Source: an uncultured cyanobacterium (GTDB lineage: Bacteria > Cyanobacteriota > Cyanobacteriia > PCC-6307 > Cyanobiaceae). From it: a DNA stretch of 64,000 nt. The notes under the pieces were generated by a model that saw nothing but the letters and a program-made list of their open reading frames with translations, did no database searches and was not told the origin of the DNA. Both the position numbers and the translations under genes were made by a program. Within the stretch, counting starts at the first letter, position 1; each line of letters begins with the position of its first letter. The DNA lies in the NCBI GenBank assembly GCA_903935205.1, contig CAIZQU010000075.1, forward strand, positions 1 to 64,000. Reading direction: 5' to 3'. Positions 37,743 through 46,500 of the stretch are shown here, piece after piece.

Positions 37743-39779
37743 TCAGCACGGGGGTGGCGCCGCCCTGGGCCGGAGGGTGGCGTAGCTCCAGGCGTTGCCC
37801 AGCACCTTCTTCACATAGAGCCTGGTCTCCGGGTAGGGAATCGCCTCCACCCAGAGCTCAGGCGCCTGGCCCAGCTGCGGTGTGATCCAGCCCTCCACAG
37901 CGCCGGGGCCGGCGTTGTAGGCCGCCGCTGCCGCCAGGGGATTCCCCTGCCATTGCCCGAGCATCTGGCGCAGGTAGAGGCTGCCCAGCTCGGCATTGCG
38001 GGCTGGATCCTCCAGATCGGAGGGAGCCACGGGGCGGCCGGCCAGTTCGGTGGCGGTGGAGGGCAGCAGCTGCATCAGGCCCACCGCGCCGGCGGCGGAA
38101 TGCACCGTGGGTGTGAAGCGCGATTCCTGCTTGCTCAGGCCCTGCAGAAGGGCCTGAGGCACCTGACGCCGCTCCGCCCAGGTCCGGAACACCTCCTGGA
38201 AGCGGGCCGGGTGGAGGCTGCGCTGCAGCACCGGCTGCAGGCTGCACTGGTCGGCCATCAGCCGCAGGTCGGCCTGCTCCAGCTGGGCCAGGCCTGTCCA
38301 GTCGTCGCCGACCCCCTGGCGCAGGCGGCCCTCCACCAGCAGCTCGGCGGGCTGCCGCGGCGGACGGCTGCGACGCTGCTCCCGCCAGCTCTCCCAGGCC
38401 TCGCTGCGCTGATCGAGCCGCCAGAGCCGATCGAGCTGCGGGTCGCCGCTGGCCAGGGGATCCCAGCCCAGGGGCGCTGCGCTGCCCGTTGGGGCCGCCA
38501 GGGCCGGAAGACCATCCGGAGCCTCCCCGAGCCGCACCGCTGCGCGCCAGTCGTAATAGCCACCGCTCTGCTGCCGCCGCAGCTCCCGCCAGGTGGCGTT
38601 GGCTTGCTGGCGGTCGCCCGCTTGGGCCTGGGCATAGCCGAGCCAGAACCGCTGCCGGGCCGCCAGGGCAAGGGGCAGATCGGTGGCCGGAATCGCTTCC
38701 AGCAGGGTGATGGCCTGCGGCCACTGGCCGGCCAGCAGCGCCCGGCGCGCCAGTTCCCATTGCAGCTCCCAGCTGGCGCTGTCCCGGGGCCAGCGGCGCA
38801 GCACCGCCAGGGCCCCCTGGCCGCTGGGATCGGCGAGCGCCCGCTGGGCGGCGGCAGCCGGGCTGTTGCGCCAGGCCGGCGGCAGGGCCGCCAGGGCCGC
38901 CGCCGCGCCGGGACCCTCCTGCTGGGCCAGGAGCTTCAATGCCTCGTCGCCGAGGTTGTCGCCGAGGTTGGGCTCCTGCCCCTGGCTTTGCAGCAGCTGG
39001 GTCAACAGGGTGAGACCGGTCTGTTTCTGGGCGTCATCACCCTTGAGCAGGACCCGGGCCAGGCTGAGCCTGGCGGCATCGGGAAAGGTGCGCCAGGCCG
39101 CGGCGCCATGGAGACAGTCCAGGGCGGCCTGGGCGGCACCCACCTCGGCGAGCCCCGCTGCCACCGCGGCCCGCTCCTCACCAGCGTTGGCCGAAAGTTC
39201 GGACGCACAGGCCTGCTTCAACCGTTCCTCGGCTCCGGGCCAGCGGGCTCCCCAGCGGGCCAGGTGGATGGTGCCGGCCAGCCGCTGCCCGGGATCGGGC
39301 CCCGCCTCCAGGGCGGCGGCCAGGGCGGCGGGGTGGGCGGGGAAGCGGCTCAGCAGTTGCCGGCGCAGGGGCGGCTGGTTCCGTCCCAGGGCATAGAGGG
39401 CGTCGGCGCTGGCGGGGCTGGCGGGAAAACGCCGCAGCACCTGGCGCCACAGGCTCTGGGCCGCCCCCTGATCCGCCGCTGCCTCCGCGTCGAGGGCGGC
39501 GTTCTTGAGCACGACCGCCGCCAGGGGATCACTCCCCCATCCCTGGCCTCGCAGCAGCTGGCGACGCAGCTGGGCATCGTCGCCGAACCGGCTGTGCAGC
39601 AGCAGGGCCGCCTCCCGGCGCCGCTCTGGATCTGGAGACCAGCGGCGCAGCCGCTCCAGGCTGGCGCTGCCCATGGTCGGGGTGAGGGCGGGCTGCCGGG
39701 CCAGCAGGGCCCGGCCCCCGAGCAGGGCTGCTGCGGTGCCGAGACAGGAGGCCGCCAGCAGCAGCGAGAGGCGGGTCAA
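37743..39779 (-). CDS. slt: soluble lytic murein transglycosylase
   Basis: 678 aa exported enzyme that cleaves peptidoglycan with 1,6-anhydro product formation. N-terminal signal/anchor (about 4-27), a long Ala/Leu-rich superhelical region of TPR-like helices (about 40-510), then the C-terminal SLT goose-type lysozyme domain. Its catalytic Glu is in LSKQESRFTPTVHS, and GAVGLMQLLPSTA, NPLAAAAAYNAGPGAV and PETRLYVKKVL follow. It converges with the upstream membrane-protein gene. Confidence 0.94.
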   Translation of the reverse strand: MTRLSLLLAASCLGTAAALLGGRALLARQPALTPTMGSASLERLRRWSPDPERRREAALLLHSRFGDDAQLRRQLLRGQGWGSDPLAAVVLKNAALDAEAAADQGAAQSLWRQVLRRFPASPASADALYALGRNQPPLRRQLLSRFPAHPAALAAALEAGPDPGQRLAGTIHLARWGARWPGAEERLKQACASELSANAGEERAAVAAGLAEVGAAQAALDCLHGAAAWRTFPDAARLSLARVLLKGDDAQKQTGLTLLTQLLQSQGQEPNLGDNLGDEALKLLAQQEGPGAAAALAALPPAWRNSPAAAAQRALADPSGQGALAVLRRWPRDSASWELQWELARRALLAGQWPQAITLLEAIPATDLPLALAARQRFWLGYAQAQAGDRQQANATWRELRRQQSGGYYDWRAAVRLGEAPDGLPALAAPTGSAAPLGWDPLASGDPQLDRLWRLDQRSEAWESWREQRRSRPPRQPAELLVEGRLRQGVGDDWTGLAQLEQADLRLMADQCSLQPVLQRSLHPARFQEVFRTWAERRQVPQALLQGLSKQESRFTPTVHSAAGAVGLMQLLPSTATELAGRPVAPSDLEDPARNAELGSLYLRQMLGQWQGNPLAAAAAYNAGPGAVEGWITPQLGQAPELWVEAIPYPETRLYVKKVLGNAWSYATLRPRAAPPPC

Positions 39780-39834
39780 CGGGGCAGCGGCGGCATGGCT
39801 GCATTCTGGTGAGGGCCTGCTGCGCGGACCGCCG

Positions 39835-40074
39835 ATGTCCCGTTTCCTTCCGATCGCCAGCCTGCGGGCTGCCCTGCGCTCCTGGGGAGTGGATCGGCCG
39901 GGTGTGGGGCAGCGGCGCCGGGCGGCGGCGGTGGCTGTGGTGGCGCTGGCGGTGTTGCTGTTGCGACCCTGGCCACCGTTTCAGGGACTGCCGGGATGGT
40001 GTGTGGGGGGCCTGCTGCTCTGGGCCCTGGTCGAGCTGTTGCTCTGGCAGTGGCGCCCCCGCCGCTGGCGTTGA
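39835..40074 (+). CDS. small membrane protein
   Basis: 79 aa with two hydrophobic segments (about 30-44 and 53-70) and Arg-rich ends; the C-terminus is LLLWQWRPRRWR. Divergent from slt (55 bp) and upstream of glmM. No family recognised and no ribosome binding site, so it is only moderately certain. Confidence 0.5.
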   Translation: MSRFLPIASLRAALRSWGVDRPGVGQRRRAAAVAVVALAVLLLRPWPPFQGLPGWCVGGLLLWALVELLLWQWRPRRWR

Positions 40075-40349
40075 GGGGGCCCGGCTCCAGGGGCGATGGG
40101 GGCGACTTGGCCCCTGAGAGCTGGTCCCTGCACGGTGGGGCGCCATGGCAGGGGAAGGCCCCAGCCCGACGGCAGCCGATCCTGTTCCCCTGCAGGTGGC
40201 AATGGTCGCCGCCTCCGGGCGGGCCTGAGAACCGGGTATCCGGGCGGCCTGAGACCGGGACAGGGCCTCTGCTGGAGCCTGCCAGGGGCCGCTGCCGAGC
40301 CCCCTGCGACCGCCGCGTAGCCTTCCCCCCACCCTGTTCCACCCCGCCC

Positions 40350-41747
40350 ATGGCCGACGCCACGGCCACTGATCCCGCCCCGATCGGCGCACCCCTCCAG
40401 GGCGGCCAGGCCCGATTCGGCACCGATGGCATCCGCGGCCGGGTCGGCGGCGCGATCACCCCGGCTTTGGCGCTGCAGGTGGGCTACTGGATCGGACGGG
40501 TGCTGCCCCAGGAGGGTCCGGTGCTGATCGGCAGCGATTCGCGCAGCAGCGGGCCGATGCTGGTGGCGGCCCTGACCGCCGGCCTGACCGCCGCGGGTCG
40601 GGAGGTCTGGTCGATCGGGCTCTGCCCCACCCCGGCGGTGCCGGCCCTGATCCGCCATTGCGCCGCCGCCGGCGGGCTGATGGTGTCCGCCAGCCATAAC
40701 CCTCCGCACGACAACGGCATCAAGGTGTTCGGGGCCTCCGGCGCCAAGCTGGGCCGCGCCGACCAGGAGGCGATCGAGGCCGGCCTGGGCGGTGCTGCTG
40801 GGCCCGCCACCCTGGCGGCTGATGGGCTGGCGCAGCAACGGCCCGATCTGCTGGAGGTCTACGCCGATGGCCTGGTGGCGAGCGTGGCCGGGGCCCGGCT
40901 CGATGGCTGCCGGGTGGTGCTCGATCTGTGCTGGGGTTCGGCCACCGCCTGCGGCGAGCGGGTGTTCCGGGCCCTCGGCGCGGAGTTGCTAGTGCTGCAC
41001 GGCAAGCCCGATGGCCGCCGCATCAACCAGGACTGCGGCAGCACCCACCTCGAGCCGTTGCGGCGGGCCGTGATCGAGAGCGGCGCCACGATGGGCTTCG
41101 GCTTCGATGGCGATGCGGACCGAGTGCTGGCCGTCGATGGCCAGGGGCGGCTGGTCGATGGCGACCAGATCCTGTATCTCTGGGGATCAGCCCTGCGCGA
41201 TGCCGGCGCCCTGCCCGACAACCGCATCGTCGCCACGGTGATGTCCAACCTCGGATTTGAGCGTGCCTGGACCGATGCCGGCGGCCTGCTGGAGCGCACG
41301 CCCGTCGGCGATCAGCATGTGCATGCGGCGATGGAGGCGCTGGGCGCCGGCCTTGGGGGTGAGCAGTCGGGCCATATCCTGTCGGCACGCCATGGCCTGA
41401 GCGGCGATGGCCTGCTGACGGCCCTGCAGGTGGCCACCCTGATCCATGGCCGCGGCCAGAGCCTGGCGGATTGGATGGATGGCAGCTTCCGCCCCTATCC
41501 CCAGAAGCTGGTCAATGTGATCGTTCCCGACCGCGAGCGCCGCACCCGGTGGCAGCAGTGCGAACCCCTGCGCCAGGCGGTCGAGAATGCCGACGAGGCG
41601 ATGGCCGGCAGCGGCCGGGTGCTGGTGCGGGCCAGCGGCACCGAGCCGCTGCTGCGGGTGATGGTCGAGGCGGCCGAGGCGGAGATGGTGGAGCACTGGG
41701 CCAGCCTGCTGGCGGCCGAGGCGGAGCGGCAGCTCAACCAGGCCTGA
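40350..41747 (+). CDS. glmM: phosphoglucosamine mutase
   Basis: 465 aa. Converts glucosamine-6-P to glucosamine-1-P for UDP-GlcNAc. Motifs: FGTDGIRGRV, the phosphoserine loop GGLMVSASHNPPHDNGIKVF, the metal-binding FGFDGDADRVLAVD, the sugar-binding GGEQSGHI, and the phosphate-binding RASGTEPLLRVMVE. The ATG at 40350 gives the normal length. It is the last housekeeping gene before the accessory island. Confidence 0.97.
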   Translation: MADATATDPAPIGAPLQGGQARFGTDGIRGRVGGAITPALALQVGYWIGRVLPQEGPVLIGSDSRSSGPMLVAALTAGLTAAGREVWSIGLCPTPAVPALIRHCAAAGGLMVSASHNPPHDNGIKVFGASGAKLGRADQEAIEAGLGGAAGPATLAADGLAQQRPDLLEVYADGLVASVAGARLDGCRVVLDLCWGSATACGERVFRALGAELLVLHGKPDGRRINQDCGSTHLEPLRRAVIESGATMGFGFDGDADRVLAVDGQGRLVDGDQILYLWGSALRDAGALPDNRIVATVMSNLGFERAWTDAGGLLERTPVGDQHVHAAMEALGAGLGGEQSGHILSARHGLSGDGLLTALQVATLIHGRGQSLADWMDGSFRPYPQKLVNVIVPDRERRTRWQQCEPLRQAVENADEAMAGSGRVLVRASGTEPLLRVMVEAAEAEMVEHWASLLAAEAERQLNQA

Positions 41748-42253
41748 TCCGGCCCGGATTGCAGGCGGATGGCGAAAGCAGGATGCTCAGAGGGTGTTGG
41801 CGGGTTGCCGAATCATGGGTGGAATTGGCAACATTCATTGTCTTGCGTCAGTGGCAGTCCGGCAGATCATCGAGGTTGAACGGGGCCGTGGCAATTGAGG
41901 AGCTCAGCCTCACCATCACCCTCAGCGGCTGTTGTTGACGACGTTGTCGGGCTGACCAAGGAGGTGTGGCTGGTTATCAAGAGCTGGTGGCATTTGTCAA
42001 CAACGCTCCTGATCACCAGCTCACCTCAGCTACCGATGATTGACGGCAACCATTGGCCAGCTCAGCGGCATGATGTGTTGGGCAATTCCTGCTTCGCAGG
42101 CAGCGATTCAGGGGTGTTCGCTAAGGAGTTGCATCATGGCCAGTGGCTTTTGGTTTGCGCAACCATTGAGGCCGTAATGGCCAGCGGGAGAGGCCGCGCA
42201 GCGGCAGCACCAAGGAGGGAGCCTGGGGGGAGAACACAGCAGGGGCGCACACC
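41748..42253. other. degenerate region downstream of glmM
   Basis: About 500 bp of lower G+C with no intact gene. Short frames on the plus strand (for instance around 41960-42040) look coding-like but are broken by stops. It may be the remains of the same transferred DNA as the dnaG fragment. Confidence 0.45.
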
Positions 42254-43112
42254 GAGGCCGGGGAACTGGAGCTGGCCGATGTCAGCCTCCCGCCTGGCAG
42301 CGATCCCGATGCCTTGATCTGCGAGCAGGGGATGGAGGCCCTCCAGCGGCTTGTGGCCAATGCCAGCCATTGGCTGACACGGGGAGCTGGAGCTGCTGTT
42401 GGCGCCCCTGCAGGCCGATCCCGACAATCTTTCGGTCGTCCAGCGCTGTGAGCAGCAAGCCAGACAGCTCCTGGCCCTGTTGCCCCCCGGTGCGCTGCGT
42501 CAGCGGGCGGAGCAGCGGATCAGGGAGGCCCTGGGGGTGGTGCCCAAGGTGGCTCCAGCACCCAAGGGGCGAGCGGAGGAAGCCGCTGGGCGGCTCAGAG
42601 GGGGGAAGGCTTGGGCGCCTTGCGGGGGCAGTGCCGGTGGGGGGAGATCAGGGGGCAGGCAACCAGGCACGCCCGACCGCCCTGCAGCGGGTTTCCCTGC
42701 AGGGCGGTCCCCCCAGGAGCAGGGCACCACGCCGACCACGGAGCCCGCCGCCGCCCTCTCACCCGAGCAGACCGCCGCCATTGAGCGGGCGGAATTGCGC
42801 GCATTGCGCCTCTTCCTCTGCAGCCCTGTCTGCCGGGATCCCTTGGCCGTCCTTGTCGTCAGAAACCCGCTCTACCGGCAAGCTCAGGCTTGTCTGGTGG
42901 AGGCCCATCGGCGGCTGCCGCGCTCCATTCGCACTGCTCAGGAGGATCCGTTGCCCAAGGTCGTGCTTGCTCTCTGTCCCCAGCTGGAGCCGCACCTTGC
43001 TTCCCTCCTGGAGGGGTTGTGCACCATGGAGGCGGCGGCAAGAGAAGCGTTATTCCTTGCACCCGAGGGGGAAATGATGGCGATCTTGGATGTGTTGGAG
43101 CCGGTAGAATGA
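42254..43112 (+). pseudogene. DNA primase (dnaG) fragment: end of Toprim region plus C-terminal domain
   Basis: The translation resembles DnaG after the catalytic core. DVSLPPGSDPDALICEQG and LQRLVANASHWLT (compare the L-P-x-G-x-D-P-D-x-L-I-R motif) run to 42379. A one-base insertion in the G run at 42381-42384 then shifts the frame to ELELLLAPLQADPDNLSVVQ and RQRAEQRIREALGVVP. An Ala/Gly/Pro linker and the helical C-terminal domain with ERAELRALRLFLCSP follow. Zinc finger and most of Toprim are missing, so it cannot prime. The stretch after the shift is open for 237 codons from a TTG and could still be translated as a DnaB-binding-like fragment, but that is speculative. Confidence 0.7.
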
Positions 43113-43300
43113 AAGAGTGAAAGCCCACCGAGTCACCCAGGTTCTTTGGCCATGGGGCAGTGGGCCGGTGCTGTGCGGATCGTGCGGCCGTTGGTTCGGG
43201 GCAGGCCTTGCCAACGGGGGTCGCCGATCACCGGAGCGGGTCTGGACCCTTCTTGCACTCCCGCTGGAATCCCTTCCAACGGCTCTGACGGTGAAGGGTG

Positions 43301-43425
43301 CTGGGGGAGAGAAACAGCCGGGACGGACGCCCACAGTGGTATTGAGGTTGTCCGGGTGATTGCTGTTCCGCATGGCCGCGCGGGCGTTGACAGGATCGTT
43401 GATCCAGGACCCGCCGCGCAGCAGC
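43301..43425 (-). repeat. DGR template repeat (TR)
   Basis: 125 bp, 113 identical to the variable repeat at 43609-43733 and in the same orientation. All 12 differences are at TR adenines of the minus (coding) strand: A to T, G, while none of the other 104 bases differs. On the target's reading frame the TR has the adenine-rich codons expected of a DGR template (AAC, AAT, AGC, CAC), giving LLRGGSWINDPVNARAAMR, then NSNHPDNLNTTVGVRPGCF. It is not preceded by a start codon or a complete gene. It lies downstream of the target gene, the common DGR arrangement. Confidence 0.92.
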
Positions 43426-43496
43426 TGAACGACCCGCCCTCACCGACTAATCAAGCGCATCGAGCCTTGGAGGAGGTGCTTTGAAACAAAAAATTT

Positions 43497-43514
43497 CAGG
43501 CGCCTGCGGCGCCG
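43497..43514. repeat. adjacent GC-rich palindromes between VR and TR
   Basis: caggcgcctg (10-bp perfect palindrome) directly followed by cggcgccg (8-bp palindrome), in an otherwise A-rich spacer of 183 bp that also holds several aacagcc motifs (43520-43570). Inverted repeats downstream of the VR assist retrohoming in some DGRs; whether this one does is inferred. Confidence 0.6.
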
Positions 43515-43588
43515 TAGGGGCAACAGCCAAAAGCCGTAAGCCAACAGCCAAGGGTAAAACAACAGCCCAGTGCCAAGAGATAAAGGGC

Positions 43589-46500
43589 TTAAGGGTAAAG
43601 AATTAGTCCTGGGGGAGAGAAACAGCCGGGACGGACGCCCACAGTGGTAACGAGGCCGTCCGGGCGATCGCCGTACCGCATGGCCGCGCGGGCGACGACA
43701 GGATCGAAGATCCAGGACCCGCCGCGCAGCAGCCTGTAGATCTGCTCATTATTTCCCTCCAGTTCTGGATCAGGGCCATCCAGCGCTCTCCCATCCCCCC
43801 CAGCGCCCTCCAAAGGATCACGGTGCCATTGGTCCTCACACCATTCCAAGAGCTGCCCGTGCATCTCGGCCAACCCCCAGCGGTTCACCAGGCCAAAGGA
43901 GCCCATTGGCACCGGCCGTTGGCGATAAGCACCCTTGCGCCCACCGCCGTAGCTGTAGCCGCCGTCGTAATTCGCCCAGCTGGCATCCAGGGTGTCGCCG
44001 AAATGGAAGGGAGTCCCCGACCCAGCCCGGCAGGCCGCCTCCCATTGGCTCTCGCTCGGCAGGGCCAGCTGGGGCGCCTCGCCCTGGCCGCCCAGCTCCG
44101 GCCACTGCTCCTTGAGCCAGCGGTTCAGCCTTCGCAGCCATTCGTGACAGTCGAACCAACTCACGCTGTCCACCGCCAGGCCGCCGGGCTGGGCGTGACT
44201 TTCCCAGAGCCCATCGGGTTTGTAGGTGCCGGGGGTCGAGCTGATGTCGCGCTCCAGCCTGGGCAACGCCGCCACCGCACGCCACTGCGCCTGGCTGATC
44301 GGATGGCGCACCAGGGCATACGCCTTCAGGCTCACCCGGCGCTGGGCCTCCACATTCACCCCCTCGCATTTCTGCCGGAATTGGGTGTAGACATCCCGGC
44401 CGGTTTCCCCCTCATGAGAACCGATCGTGTAGTCATCTCCAGGCACCAGCACCAGCTCCAGTTGTTGCGGCTCCAGCCCTTGACATTCCGGCAGGGGTAG
44501 CTTCCACACAGGTGGAGTCACCACCTCCGTGCGGATCCGCAAGCCCCTCCCTTCCTTGATCGCGCTGAGAGTGAGCATCGGCACCCTTCGGCCGGGACCG
44601 CTACCCAACAGGGGCAACTCCGCCGACGCCGCCAACTGCAATCCCCTGGAGGCTCCCTGCAACACCGGTAGCCGGCGGTCATGCTCCGCCCAGCCTTCTT
44701 CTTCATCCACCAGCAGATCCAAGGCATCGGCGCGGAGGTGCTCCTCCAGCAAGCCCTCGATCCGCTCCCTCAGAAGGGAGTGCTTGCCGCCCAGGCGCTT
44801 GGCCGCCAGACCCAGGGCCTCCACTGCCGCCCTCCGCAACTCAGCGGGTTGCTCTCCTTTCCGCGCCAGCTTCTCCAGCGCCTCCACACCGGTCTCCGAG
44901 CCGATCAGGCCCAATGCCACTGCCGCATCTTCGCGCTCTTCCGCAGGCAGGGCGTCATTGGCCAGCACCTGGCTCAAGCGATCGGTGGCCACCACCGAGG
45001 CCGCCCGTCGATCCTCTGGCTCAGCCGCCGCCGCCATCGCCGCCAATTTGCTGATGGCATCGCGCCGTTCGCTGGCCACCGGCACCACCAGCTCCCACAT
45101 CCATTTGCGGGCCCGCTGCTCCGCCAACCGTTCCCTTTCCTTCTCCGGATTCAGCCCGCCCAGTTGCGCCAGCCGATCGGGCGCCGCCAACGGCACGCCA
45201 CGGCCGTTGCGTTCCAGAGCCGCATCGCGCAGGGCCAGAAAAAAGCCCCTCGCCCGTGACAAGTCCTCCCCCTTGGCCTGACGCCGCTCCAGGGCCCCCA
45301 GAAATCCCTCCCAGGCCACCGTTTGCCCGGCACTGCGGCTAAAACTTTCCAACACTTCCAAACGCGCCAGCGCCGCCAGGTAATCCGCCAACGGATCGAG
45401 CGGAAAGCGCAGTTCGCTGGTGTCTTCGCCGGGGTGGATGAGCAGCCGCAGTTCGCAGAGATAGGCGAGCAACGCCTCCGCCTTCAACGCCGTCATCGCC
45501 AGCCCGTCCGGTTCGGCCAACATCAGCGTGGCCATGGCCAGGCCCCGGCTGAACTCCCGCGGCTGATAGGCCGGCTCCCCATCCACCCCCTCCTGCTGGT
45601 GGCTGGCCAAAGCCAGGCGCTTGAGGGCCCGCTGCACAAGATCGCGGTCGATCGTCAGCCCCGCCCGTTGCCGCTGGACTGGATCGGCTGGCGTATCAAT
45701 CCGTCGCACGTAGCTCAACATCAGTTGCGGCACCGACCCCGCCAGCAACCCTTTGGCCCGATTGGCGATCACATCGTCGATGAACATCTGGGCCAGCAGC
45801 GCCGTGATCGGCTTGTCGCCCACGATGCGGCGCAGCTGGTTCTGGGCGGGCACAAGCTCGTCATCCCGCAGCAGCTCACCCCGCCCGCCCGCCTTGAGGT
45901 ACTCCACAAAAAACGTCTGCAACCGATCCAATGCGATCGGGCGCGGCTTGATCTGGCTCAGGGCTCGGCCCGTCCAGCTGTCCTCCTCGCTGCGACTGGT
46001 GGCCAGCACCAGCCCCGGCGGCAACCCCGCCAACAGCCGCTGGCGGGCCGCTGGAGCGAGTTCCGACACATGGTCGAGGATCGGCACCAGCCGCCGCCCG
46101 CGCAGCAAAGCCTCCACCAGCTCCAACCCGGGCGGCTCGCCCAGGTGATCGCCCAGCCAGCCGCGCACCTTCTGGGCCACCGTTTCCCCCTCCCCCAGGC
46201 CCGTTTCGATCAGCACCGGCAGACGCACCACCTCGCCGGGCTCACCCTTCAGCCACCAGCGGGCGATCGCAAACGCCAGGCTTGTCTTCCCCGCGCCGCC
46301 ATCACCACTGATCAGGAGGATCCGAGCCGGACCATCGGCCAACAAGGGCGCCACATCCGCCGGCCGCAACAGCGCGGCTGGGGCCTGGCCGGACCCGTTG
46401 GGCAGAAATTCCACCTCCAGGGGCACGTGCACCTCCCGCTGGCTAACCGTGGGCGTTGTGAGGAAGGCCTTCTCCAGATCGCTGTGGTGACATTCCACCC

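Noticed and set aside
42399-43112. Open frame as an intact unknown gene
   Set aside because: The preceding frame joins it after a single-base insertion to give continuous primase-like sequence, so it is treated as part of a dnaG pseudogene.
41748-43300. Search for a reverse transcriptase or Avd gene near the template repeat
   Set aside because: No frame on either strand shows the RT YxDD or SQ motifs, or an Avd-like helical protein of about 120 aa.
43290-43440. Downstream copy read as a truncated duplicate of the FGE gene's C-terminus
   Set aside because: A plain duplicate should have differences at all bases; here every difference is at an adenine of this copy, so it is better explained as a DGR template repeat.
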